In this document: one piece after another, positions 1 through 8,147 of the stretch | Numbering within the stretch: position 1 is the stretch's first letter | Layout: each line of letters starts with the position of its first letter | NCBI RefSeq assembly: GCF_963855985.1 | Contig: NC_087099.1 | Span: 12,492,001-12,556,000 of the forward strand | Length of the DNA stretch: 64,000 nt | Direction: 5' to 3' | From: Ostrinia nubilalis | Lineage: Eukaryota; Arthropoda; Insecta; Lepidoptera; Crambidae | Notes under the pieces: model-generated | What the model was told of the DNA's origin: nothing | What the model saw: only the letters and a program-made list of their open reading frames with translations | Databases searched by the model: none | Program-made: the position numbers and the translations under genes

Positions 1-23
1 TATATTATAAGCAAAGTTGATTC

Positions 24-124
24 GCCACAAAGAGCAGCTAGCTCAAAGGACCATATCATTAGCGTCGGTGTGTGGCCACAAAGAAGAGCTACCTCACTAT
101 AAGGGCCATTAGTTTTGGTGTATG
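24..124. repeat. Diverged tandem pair, unit about 51 bp
   Basis: Two adjacent units (24-74 and 75-124) both begin GCCACAAAGA and end near GTGTATGG or GTGTGTGG, with moderate divergence between. A third partial start (GGCCAGAG) at 124 runs straight into the foldback at 126-367. It lies in a Doa intron and codes for nothing visible. Confidence 0.6.
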
Positions 125-125
125 G

Positions 126-367
126 CCAGAGTAAATACAAATGTAGTAGTAGGTCATCTTCATAGAAACGCACCGAGCGCGGTTTGTATGTGAGCGCGCC
201 AATATACGTATGCGGCGCGCACACACACACTGACAAAATTCGGCGCAACCACGACTGGCTCCCCGCTAATCCACGCTAAATTTTGTCAGTGTGTGCGTGC
301 GCGCTCACATACAAACCGCGCCCGTGCGTTTCTATGAAGATGACCTACTCATTTGTATTTACTCTGG
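126..367. mobile_element. 242-bp foldback (MITE-like) element
   Basis: The left arm (126 to about 206) and right arm (about 289 to 367) are near-perfect reverse complements. They begin CCAGAGTAAATACAAATG and end CATTTGTATTTACTCTGG, and include the shared block GGTTTGTATGTGAGCGCGC. A short unpaired centre (about 240-285) separates the arms. There is no ORF, so the element is non-autonomous. Clean target duplications are not obvious; TATG occurs on both sides. It lies in the Doa intron only 17 bp from the splice donor of exon 391-520, so a transcript would fold into a long hairpin beside that donor. Confidence 0.75.
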
Positions 368-390
368 TATGTCCCCCAGGTATAGCTCAC

Positions 391-520
391 CTAATATGAC
401 TTCTGGCGCGCGGTAGTGGCGCGTCGAGACAATGGTACTGTGGTGCTCGTGGTCGAAGGTTGCGCTGCCGAAGTCAATTAGTCGCACGTCGCTCCGCTTC
501 ACACGCAGCAGATCGTGACT
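391..520 (-). CDS. Doa: Doa kinase exon: DFG and activation segment
   Basis: This is an internal exon of 130 nt encoding residues 268-310 of the canonical chain. It is bounded by an acceptor (TCTACTCTTCAG, plus 521 onward) and the donor G|GTGAGC (plus 385-390). It starts in phase 0 and ends in phase 1. It encodes [12 protein letters not shown], with the DFG aspartate that binds magnesium, followed by [19 protein letters not shown], the CLK/LAMMER-type activation segment and P+1 loop. The next exon, expected to start with GWSQP-type sequence, is left of the window. The open frame runs on past the donor for only a few codons. Confidence 0.93.
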
Positions 521-2167
521 CTGAAGAGTAGAGAAAATTAGTAAATAAATATACATGGACAATGGACATGTTACAGTGCGATAAGTCCCATGCCTAGCAA
601 AGCTTTCACTGTGGGAACTAGATGACGGTTATAATCATACTTAAATATGTATGTACTTTTTATTTTAACCATAAATATCATGCCTTTACAAACGACTGTA
701 TGAATATTCAATTAAGTCTGATTTGCAGTAAAAACTCGCTTGTAAAAGCGCTTTCTAAGTCTACTTGCAAAAAATAAACGAGTTTTATGAAAGTTTTTTA
801 TAGCACCGTCGAACTTCACGTCCTACGCTATATTGCAAGTAATTATTTTCTGCTACAGTGTCAGCAATTTCTAAGACCTACATTTGAGAAGCTATGATGA
901 ATCTGGAGTCATATATCGCATAATATAGCGAATCCACCCAGATTCCGTATGCTTGTAATACGAGCCTAACCGACCGTGTCGTACCGTCGATTGATATTCA
1001 ATAACAATTAAAGAAAATAAATCGTTCGAAGCGGCTGGCAATGGATTTATTTCCCACATTTAGAAAGTATAGTATTTTAAGTGTTATTGAAATTGAAATT
1101 GAAAAAATTTATTGTCAGACCGGGGTCCATAATCGTGTTATTATATCCATATTGCATTGACTTTTGTATTTTTTATCTCAATAATAAGTAATATTAAAAA
1201 GTACAGAGTTAATTTGTATGTTAGAAATGTATGAATATTTTAAATTACATAATATAAATTATCTTGAAGCCAAATTATCCATTTTCAAGAAAAAAAAAAT
1301 ATTGCGTATGTTTACTAGTGTTATTTACGCAACTGATATTATGTTATCACATTTGTTTAGTCTATTATGCTGATATTATAATTGTCCTATATAAGCCCGA
1401 ATAAGACTATTTGGATTGTCTACAGATGACATGACTAGGCATAGACATAGGCCATGAACATTAAACATTTCTACTACGAAATTACAACTGCGTATTAGAA
1501 AGAAGTTCTTTTGTATGATGTCATGAAATTTTACATATAACAACTGTTCTCAAAAAGGCGAGTGAACTCGTTAATTTAGTTTGTATGAATTCTTATCACG
1601 ACTATATTTGTGACGCAATAACACGTGTATACGTATTGTTGTGAACTGACGAGTTCAATCACCTTGCTATATTTACGATTCCAAACTAGGTGTTTACAAT
1701 CAAGGTGAGTTGAACTGATATTATATTGCGTTTTGTGGTGACATAAGTTACAGTATGACACATCTATATTAATAATTTCGTCAAGGGGTACGGTAGACTG
1801 GATCGAAACCTTATATGAATAACAAAGCATAAAAAAATAACGATTTTGAGTCGACAACATATATCCGCAAAATTCGGATAATGGAGAATTTCGTTAAATT
1901 CCGATGGCATTGACAAACAAACCGCTGTCGCCATCTTTAGTAGTTCACCATCCACTCACTATGCGATCAACGCCAAAAGCTGGGTTGTCATCGATCCATA
2001 AATAAATGGAAATCAGTGCGTTTCGCGATTTTTATGATAATATACTCTTTGTTATGTGTTTTTTCTTTAAACCTGGTATTGGCCGATTCAACCACAAAAA
2101 AAGAATATTAGCCATAACCTTATAAGTTGAAGTTCAAATGTCAATGTCATTTAGTTTCTCACAGTGA
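521..2167. other. Doa intron, AT-rich, no gene seen
   Basis: Intron sequence between two kinase exons. At about 1083-1122 a short (AATTGAAATTG)-type run next to AATTTATTGTCAG resembles the 3' tail of a minus-strand non-LTR element, but this is weak. The short open frames at 1576-1955 show no family features. Confidence 0.5.
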
Positions 2168-2339
2168 TATAGTTGACCCACGCTGAACTGTCCCACCAAA
2201 CTCAATGACAGGGGGGCGCTACCATCGTTCAACTATATGGTTTCCAACATGGCAAAAATCGGAACCAGCGATCCGGTATTGACGGTGGCGCCCCACTGTC
2301 AATGTCATCGATAGGACAGTCCAGTATTTTGGAACTATA
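2168..2339. mobile_element. MITE of about 172 bp (family B, intact copy)
   Basis: The ends TATAGTTGACC and (reverse complement) TATAGTTCC are followed on each side by CTGAACTGTCC or CTGGACTGTCC, so the terminal inverted repeats are about 25 bp and imperfect. The body matches the copy at 5196-5633 in inverted orientation, including the GGATCGCTGGTTCCG block. This copy lacks the insertion that splits the other, so it serves as an empty-site reference. Its right end lies about 8 bp before a plausible splice acceptor of the Cys-rich exon at 2348. Confidence 0.7.
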
Positions 2340-2347
2340 AATTCCAG

Positions 2348-2443
2348 TGACATGCAATTTTTGTAATGGTAAAATATTTGTAAGAAACTGCAAACAAATG
2401 CAAATGTGCAGTCGATGTGTGGAATGCGACAACATTATACTCG
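2348..2443 (+). CDS. Putative exon of a Cys-rich zinc-binding-like protein
   Basis: Candidate internal exon between acceptor TTCCAG (ends 2347) and donor G|GTAAGC (2444). The reading frame gives CNFCNGKIF, then a run with CKQMQMCSRCVEC, so six cysteines lie in about 25 residues, as in zinc-coordinating domains. It ends in phase 1 and joins in frame to 2658, completing an Asp codon, to continue NFNYCECCG. Nothing confirms transcription, and I do not recognise the family. It lies upstream of and in the same orientation as a Helitron, so it may be a host gene, a captured fragment, or the 5' part of a Helitron-encoded protein. Confidence 0.4.
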
Positions 2444-2657
2444 GTAAGCGGCTTAATATTTTTTTTTATTTAACCCGAAAAATAATAATAAATGACCACA
2501 TGCATAGCCTGTGTTGAGTTGTTATCAACATAAATACAGAAACAGACACGATTTTTGCCCCGTTTTTTCTGATAACCGAATAGACTCCTTCATGCGCAAG
2601 TTCCACTTGAGCTCGGCTGGTTCTTATTATAAATAATTGTGTAATATATTTTTGCAG

Positions 2658-2800
2658 ATAATTTCAATTATTGCGAGTGTTGTGGCTTAGAAACAATTAG
2701 GCAGTTAAGAATAAACAAGGCTCGGGCACTATCAAACCTTTTTCCTAAAAAGCAAAAAGCTGCTTCTGCTGCTTCACAAGATTTATTTGATGACTTTCAG
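2658..2800 (+). CDS. Putative second exon of the Cys-rich protein
   Basis: A 143-nt open exon between acceptor TATTTTTGCAG (ends 2657) and the consensus donor CAG|GTAAGT (2801). It starts in phase 1 (two bases completing the codon) and ends in phase 0. It encodes NFNYCECCG, continuing the cysteine pattern, then a basic stretch (INKARALSNLFPKKQK) and an acidic end (DLFDDFQ). Good splice signals and matching phases on both sides make a real spliced exon more likely than chance. The function is unknown. Confidence 0.45.
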
Positions 2801-2837
2801 GTAAGTTAATAGTGTAGGTCACTGAGTAAAGTAAAAT

Positions 2838-2945
2838 AATAATAATAATAAATAAACTTTATTTATCTTTCACAGAGGTATAAATAAATATAGAGGTGGG
2901 AGGATATACCTACACCTACATACATTCACAATACTTATTATTATT
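2838..2945 (-). repeat. Non-LTR retrotransposon 3' tail remnant
   Basis: Read on the minus strand this is a short AT-rich 3' end: CTCTGTGAAAG, AATAAAGTTTATTT, then (ATT)n. This is the form of a truncated LINE tail. A similar tail occurs at 30640-30700. It lies within the intron between the two exons 2658-2800 and 3121-3339. Confidence 0.4.
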
Positions 2946-2991
2946 TGAATATTTGTCTAAAAATAAAATATATTTCTCTTATTAAACTCAG

Positions 2992-3065
2992 TTAGCTCAG
3001 ATGGAGCGCGACAACGTAGAAGTCGAGGATGTAGGTTCAATTCCTGCATGTGGTGTATTTTTTCA
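2992..3065 (+). ncRNA. tRNA-like sequence (degenerate tRNA or SINE head)
   Basis: It contains a box A (TAGCTCAGATGG) with a perfect D-stem GCTC/GAGC. A likely anticodon arm follows, with stem CGAC/GTCG around loop ACGTAGA, where GTA would be the anticodon. It also has a box B (GGTTCAATTCC) with T-stem GTAGG/CCTGC and a T6 run at 3059. The acceptor strands pair poorly and position 33 is not U, so a working tRNA gene is unlikely. It is best read as a tRNA pseudogene or SINE promoter head. Confidence 0.45.
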
Positions 3066-3120
3066 TCACATCTTATTAAATTTGTTTAATAAGAGTAACA
3101 CAATATATTTCTCTTTTAAG

Positions 3121-3339
3121 GTTGATAACGAAGAGTTGGCGCTAATCGAGGATTCATTGATGATTGATGATGCTTCTTCGGACAACAAGAAAAAACAGCT
3201 ACTGTCAGTCAGCAGTGATGATTCTTCTTCAGACAACAAGGAAAAACAGCTGCTGTCAGTCAGCAGTGATTTAATTTCTTTAGAAGAAGAAGAGAAAGAA
3301 AACATATCAAATGGGGGGCAGACCCCCGAAAAAACGTAA
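3121..3339 (+). CDS. Putative last exon of the Cys-rich protein, acidic and repetitive
   Basis: An open exon of 73 codons with stop, starting at acceptor TTCTCTTTTAAG (ends 3120) in phase 0 to match the donor at 2800. It is acidic and Ser-rich and holds two tandem copies of about 17 residues (SSDNKKKQLLSVSSD, then SSDNKEKQLLSVSSD; nucleotide unit about 51 bp, 3172-3273). It ends EEEEKENISN. The last codons overlap, in another frame, the first codons of the Helitron N-terminal fragment (GGRPPKKRKYSSRFSTEY). So the acidic part could originally have been the leader of that protein, now frameshifted. No function is assigned. Confidence 0.4.
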   Translation, partial: VDNEELALIEDSLMIDDASSDNKKKQLLSVSSDDSSSDNKEKQLLSVSSDLISLEEEEKENISNGGQTPEKT

Positions 3340-4203
3340 ATATTCAAGCAGGTTTAGTACAGAATATCAGCCCCCCAGGACTAACTATTTATATTTAGCA
3401 CTTTCAAATAACACCATTCAAGTATCAGTACATTCAGTTGGTTCTATGATTTATGAATGTGTTCAATGTCAAGCACTTCATTTTTAGGTGAAAAAATTTA
3501 AAATCATTTTAAAAATTGTTGGGTCTATGTATGGGAAGGTATACATAGACCCAGACAGTCTTAAAGCCAATTCCAGAAATATTATTAGCATTTTTTGAAC
3601 CAAACAGAACAGATGAAAGTGTTCGACAATATCTTTACACTGAAATTCCGACACATTTCAGATTTATCCATGGACAGTGGCAACCACGGAATATCTCAGT
3701 CAGCGGCTGATAAAGTAATTGCAAGAATGTATAATTATTCCTTTTCTGATCGGGAACGATATTATCTCCGGCTATTACTACTTCACGTCAAAGGGCCGAC
3801 TTGCTTCAGAGATGTTAGAACTTATTAATATGAAAATATTATTTACACATCATTTCGAGAAGCTGCTCAAGCAAGGGGGCTACTTTTTGACGATCAAGAA
3901 TGGGAAAGATGTTTGGATGAAGCAATTGGTTTCAAACTTCCTCGGCAATTACGACAGCTGTTTGCGTTAATTTGCGTGTTTAGTGAAGTAACTGATCCTA
4001 ATGCTCTTTGGGAAAAATTTGCATCACATTTTATCGAAAACTTTACAAGATCCCGCCCTGAAATATTATCCAAACAGTTGGCTTTACAAGAAATTGATGA
4101 AACATTAAAACTCCACGGAAAGAGACTAACAGATTTCGGACTTCCGGAGCCAGATATTGATGAAAATAGTATTTTCTTATCTGATCCCGTTTCTGACTAT
4201 TAA
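3310..4203 (+). pseudogene. Helitron Rep/helicase remnant, internally deleted and frameshifted
   Basis: Fragments of the rolling-circle transposase of Helitrons. An N-terminal piece (3310-3487) reads GGRPPKKRKYSSRFSTEY and later SVGSMIYECVQCQALHF, matching the CxxC motif typical near the N terminus of Helitron proteins, then a stop. From about 3565 the next frames read EILLAFFEPNRTDESVRQYL and TEIPTHFRF. After a frameshift near 3690 they give ERYYLRLLLLHVKGPT, and after another near 3820 FREAAQARGLLFDDQEW and LRQLFALICVF, which belong to the region just before the Pif1-like helicase. The Rep nuclease (HUH) domain and the helicase core are missing. At least two frameshifts make it inactive. 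The frames named run to the stop at 4201-4203. Confidence 0.82.
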
Positions 4204-4410
4204 TAAGAGTTATTTACATAACCTATATTAACGATTGAATTTGATTGTTTTGTTAATTTGTCTTAGTTTATTTTGAATGTTGATTTAAAATAAAAATAAT
4301 TTGTGTAAAAACATTTGCAGTTTTTATTTACCATATTTAATATTCTTTGAGAACCGATGACTACAGAAACATCTATCTACATTTTGCACCTAGAATTGTG
4401 TATTATGAGT

Positions 4411-4446
4411 CAAATTGCACCCGAGCGAAGCCGGGTTTTCATCTAG
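4411..4446 (+). mobile_element. Helitron 3' terminus (hairpin plus CTAG)
   Basis: The stretch ends with a hairpin ACCCG/CGGGT (4419-4423 with 4432-4436) followed after TTTCAT by CTAG (4443-4446) and then a host T. Helitrons end in a short GC hairpin and CTRR and insert at A|T, so this is the right end of the element carrying the helicase remnant on the same strand. The left end (TC...) could not be placed with confidence, and no target duplication is expected. Confidence 0.8.
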
Positions 4447-5195
4447 TACTTTAATAATATTCGGACACATTTCAGTAAGTGGCGATCTTCTTTCAGTCAT
4501 GACAATCCGATTTGTTTTGGATACGCTTCTTACGGTTTTTGTGGCTAGCGTCGACTTCTAACTGGTTTTACGGTTGTTAGTTACTTACGTTATGTATTAA
4601 ATACTCTGGAGGCATGTTAAGTAACAAACCGCAATTTTTAATAAGCTTGCCCGACTTTATTAGTCTCGACCTAGCGAGAACGACTTAGTGAACAAAATGC
4701 CTCAACGCAAGCGATTAAAGTGCCTATTTAGTCTTATGTCATAAACCCTGTTTATGCTATGTACAGTAAAGTAAAGTAAGTATAAAAGTAAAGTGTTAAC
4801 TGCCCATTGCCGGTCATGACGTCTCGTTCTATCGCAAAGAATCACCATTTGATGAGAGCGAGAGTAAAAACGGAAATGGATAGTTAGCACTGTGACCGAT
4901 AGTACTTAATAAAACGTCTAGCGCTTAACCATTTCAGGTCAGTGCCTGAAGTATGTATGGGAGCGACACGGGAAGTTTTTGAGACGTCAAACGTCAGCGA
5001 GACTTGAGACGTGATTCAGGCCTCCTAGACAAAACGCACTTTTTGATCGAATCGAAAATCGAATCCGTCAAAACTCTATACAAAAAAGGGGCTTTTCGAC
5101 CACTTTTCGACTGGTTTGCGATTATAATTTGCACTTTGTCTAGACCCACTGATTCGTATGCTCTGTCACGTCAAAATGTCAATAGCACCCTCCCG
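4447..5195. other. Doa intron, nothing recognised
   Basis: Mixed-composition intron sequence between the Helitron end and the next MITE. Short open frames on both strands have no recognisable features. Confidence 0.5.
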
Positions 5196-5633
5196 TATAG
5201 ATCCAATATACTGAACTGTCCTATCCGTGACATTGACAGCGGGGCGCCACTGTCTATACCGGATCGCTGGTTCCGATTATTGGCATGTTGGAAACTATAC
5301 AGGGTGTTAGGTAAATGGGTATATGAGCCGACACTAGCCCATGTTAACATATGCATATAAATGGTATGGTGAAGTTAGAAATTTGATATCATCATTTTAT
5401 TTTTTTAAATTTTCATACAAAATAAAATTTATAAGATCAGATTTCTATGAAAATTAAAATAATTAAAACGATGATATCAATTTTCTGACTTCACCATACC
5501 ATTTATATGCATATGTTAACATGGGCTAGTGTCGGCTCATATACCCATTTACCTAACACCCTGTATAGTTGAACGATGGTGGCGTCCCCCTGTTAATGAG
5601 TTTGGGTGGACAGTTCAATTTAGGTCATCTATA
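5196..5633. mobile_element. MITE family B copy, split by a nested MITE
   Basis: The outer parts (5196-5299 and 5564-5633) form a 172-bp class element like 2168-2339, reversed. The ends TATAGATCC and (reverse complement) TATAGATGACC are each followed by the TGAACTGTCC block. The element is interrupted after GTTGGAAACTATA by the foldback at 5300-5563. Comparison with the uninterrupted copy shows that only a TA was duplicated. Confidence 0.75.
5300..5563. mobile_element. 264-bp foldback MITE (CAGGGTG family) with TA target duplication
   Basis: Near-perfect palindrome with arms of about 130 bp, starting CAGGGTGTTAGGTAAATGG and ending with its reverse complement. It is flanked by TA on each side (5298-5299 and 5564-5565). 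A TA duplication fits the Tc1/mariner group. There is no ORF. Since the arms differ at only a few positions it may be young. In an intron of an expressed gene it would form a hairpin of over 100 bp. Confidence 0.85.
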
Positions 5634-5684
5634 CACTTTATTGATCCAGTTACGCGCGAGACCTAATTTGAAATAATAACCAAC

Positions 5685-5864
5685 CTTTTTGGAGCTCGTG
5701 TACACGTTGACGACCTCGTAGTCGCTGTCGACGAACAGTATGTTCTCCGGCTTGAGGTCGGTGTGCGTGAGCTTGTTGTCGTGCAGGAACAGCACGCTGT
5801 AGATGAGCTGGTACGAGATGTGCCGCACTTGCTCCAGCGGGTAGGGTTGGTAGTTGTTGTCTTT
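5685..5864 (-). CDS. Doa: Doa kinase exon: catalytic loop
   Basis: Exactly 60 codons (residues 208-267), phase 0 at both ends, between acceptor GTTTGCGGTTGCAG (plus 5865 onward) and donor AAG|GTTGGT. It starts [10 protein letters not shown] and carries [28 protein letters not shown] is the CLK version of the HRD catalytic loop: Asp243 is the catalytic base, and Lys245 and Asn248 assist phosphate transfer and metal binding. The C-terminal [11 protein letters not shown] leads into the next exon (SHDLLRVK). A Harbinger-like MITE begins 26 bp upstream of the acceptor. Confidence 0.95.
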
Positions 5865-5890
5865 CTGCAACCGCAAACAAACACCGGTTA

Positions 5891-6079
5891 GGCCCAGAAC
5901 AGACGGTGAAACGCAACTGCAACGAAACTGCAACATTCTGATGATTCTGATGAATGAAACTGAAAGTTTCAAACTGGTCGCGTCATGTGTGGTCTCTCAA
6001 CGGACGCTATGGAAGAAACTTAGATACAACTCAAAAGTAACTAGCAGTTGCAGTTTCGTTTCACCGTCTGTTCTGGGCC
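5891..6079. mobile_element. Harbinger-like MITE, 189 bp, TTA target duplication
   Basis: The terminal inverted repeats GGCCCAGAACAGACGGTGAA and its reverse complement (ending 6079) are perfect over at least 23 bp. They are flanked by TTA at 5888-5890 and 6080-6082. A 3-bp TWA duplication and TIRs starting GGCC fit the PIF/Harbinger superfamily. Subterminal GCAACTGCAAC and AGTTGCAGTTT extend the inverted symmetry. There is no coding capacity. It sits between the branch-point region and the acceptor-proximal part of the intron before the Doa catalytic-loop exon. Confidence 0.85.
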
Positions 6080-6232
6080 TTACATAACTTAAAGTTTATA
6101 ATATTATCATAACCACTGATTAAAGAATCTAAAGGGAGATGTGAAAAGGCACCGGCCCCGCCGTGACGCAGCAATATGCCCAAAAACAGAACACATTGCT
6201 CGCGACAGCGATGTGACAGCAGTGACGTTATA

Positions 6233-6697
6233 CACGGTGTTTCCTTTCTTTGCATTCTTGCCATATTTACACAGAGGTAATTACTGATACTGAACACAAA
6301 TCAGTAAAAAAAGGAATGCCGTAAAATTTTGTTTTTTAATCTTGAGTATTTTATTTTATCGACAATCTGTTAAACACCACTAATTTATCGTAACACATGC
6401 ACATCACTTGTTGGCGATGGCGACGGAGACTCTTTCTATTTTTAAATATCTATTGCAATCTTTGTTTTTAAATAATTTTTGACACTTGTAAAAAGCTGAC
6501 GCCCACTAGGTTTATTCCAATTGCGCCTATTGAACGTGCGAGACAAAATTGGTTTAATCCAATTTGTACTGCAAAACCAAATTTACTAAAAACTTAGTGT
6601 GCTTTCTTTATGGGGGTCTCTAGTTTATCTAAAATAACAGGTATTGTTTGCTATGTTTATCTCTGTGAATATGACAAGGATGCAGAGTAACACCCTG
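6233..6697. mobile_element. Diverged CAGGGTG-family element, about 465 bp
   Basis: The left end (CACGGTGTTTCC, then GCATTCTTGCCATATTTACACAGAG) and the reverse complement of the right end (CAGGGTGTTACT, then GCATCCTTGTCATATTCACAGAG) align over about 45 bp with mismatches. TA flanks both ends. It shares its termini with 5300-5563 but not the body. There is no ORF. Confidence 0.6.
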
Positions 6698-7017
6698 TAT
6701 AAAGTTTATATTATCATAACCAATGTGATGTAACTGACACGGTTCTTATCGAGTTAATGTCATGTTGATAACATTTCTAGAACTAATTAATGCAAATTAC
6801 TTTGGCACTTCCAATGTCGTAACTTGGTAGGAAGAAAGTTTTATTCATAACTTAATATTTATGATGTTAGAGACGGAAACAATAATTTTAAGTGCCGGAA
6901 GCTCAGTAATGAGTCAGGTTTTCGCATATTCCCGTAACTTGCGCTTGCGCAACCGGGATTAAGCAGCGATACTCCGTGAATGCTAAATGCGATATCTTTA
7001 AACATCAGATTACTCAC

Positions 7018-7108
7018 CAGGAAGTCAAATACACTCTGTCCGAGCATTTCGAATGCGATGCACATGTGTCCGTGGTACTCGAACCAGTCTAACATCTTTA
7101 CACATAGG
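7018..7108 (-). CDS. Doa: Doa kinase exon: hinge region
   Basis: This exon is 91 nt, one base plus 30 codons (residues 178-207), between acceptor TTTTTGTTTCAG and donor CTG|GTGAGT. It encodes [15 protein letters not shown] then [15 protein letters not shown]. The FEML stretch is the kinase hinge, which contacts ATP, and the WF-YHGHMC block is typical of CLK kinases. The first base completes the Asn codon begun in the previous exon. Confidence 0.95.
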
Positions 7109-7491
7109 CTGAAACAAAAATATGGGTATTTTAGACCGGGGTTGTGTCATCAAGATGACATGAGTTGGTAAATTTAGAATACTAATAATACGTCATTTAT
7201 TTTAAGATGAATTGCAAATCAAGGGCTCAGTGATTCAGTATCAAGGGCGCTCTCGTTCGGCGCCGTTTTGATATTTAGAAGATTAGGGGCAAGCGGCAGA
7301 CGGTATTTTTATGTTTTCGGTTGACATCAAGATGTTGCTGGCGCGCGGCCAGGCGGGAGCCGTAGCGTCGCGTATAAACGCGCAAGGTCAAATATTGTTA
7401 CATTGCGCGCCGTCACCGAAGAATTAACAGATATCAACAAGTGCGTGCTTTAATCAACGATAATACCTAATGAATACGTTCATGTACTCAC

Positions 7492-7605
7492 TTCTTACAA
7501 TCTGGGTCAACTTCTGCCAATTTCTCTAGTACGTTTATCTCTAGTTTCGCAGCCTCTCTGTACTTCTCAACATTCTTGATTATCTTCAGAGCCATTCTGT
7601 GCTCC
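7492..7605 (-). CDS. Doa: Doa kinase exon: catalytic lysine and alpha-C helix
   Basis: A 114-nt exon, one base plus 37 codons plus two bases, between acceptor ATAATTTTCAG and donor AA|GTGAGT. It encodes [20 protein letters not shown], then [17 protein letters not shown]. Lys146 in ALK is the ATP-anchoring lysine and Glu161 in KLEINVL is its salt-bridge partner. [19 protein letters not shown] is nearly invariant in CLK kinases, so the identification is secure. Confidence 0.95.
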
Positions 7606-8147
7606 CTGAAAATTATAAATAGACAAAACATTAATCATTTTCCCAGACAAATTTTGGTATTCGCTGGCAATAAGTATCGAAAGTAGCCGTTAGTATAAAC
7701 AAACTAAAATAGCGTTGAATAATTGGAGTCAGGTATGCGGTGCCAAACAATGTGTCATCATCCGGAGAAGTGAACGACACTGCACATAAGCCGAAAAACT
7801 GTACACTGCAAGCCAGCAGAGATATCTTCGGCCGCGTTCTATATACTTGCGATGGACGCGGAGAAAACACAATTAAAAAAGAAAAAATCACACGTGATTT
7901 CACAGCGTAATAAGACTATGAAAGTTATGTATCTGGCATATTTATTGCAGCAATATTTGTTCTAATGATGCATTAAAATAACATTTACTAAACCGATAAT
8001 TAAAGTTGTTTTCAGCTGACAGATTTATAGCAATGTTTCACATCATACAATTAGTTAATAAACAATTTAATGAAAATTAATGAACATATACAAATTATAA
8101 AAACGCATACATTATAGGCACATATCATCAGCATTATTATAGATATA

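Noticed and set aside
5650..5922. Open frames overlapping the catalytic-loop exon in other frames
   Set aside because: Only one frame encodes the kinase; the others are shadows of high-GC codon use.
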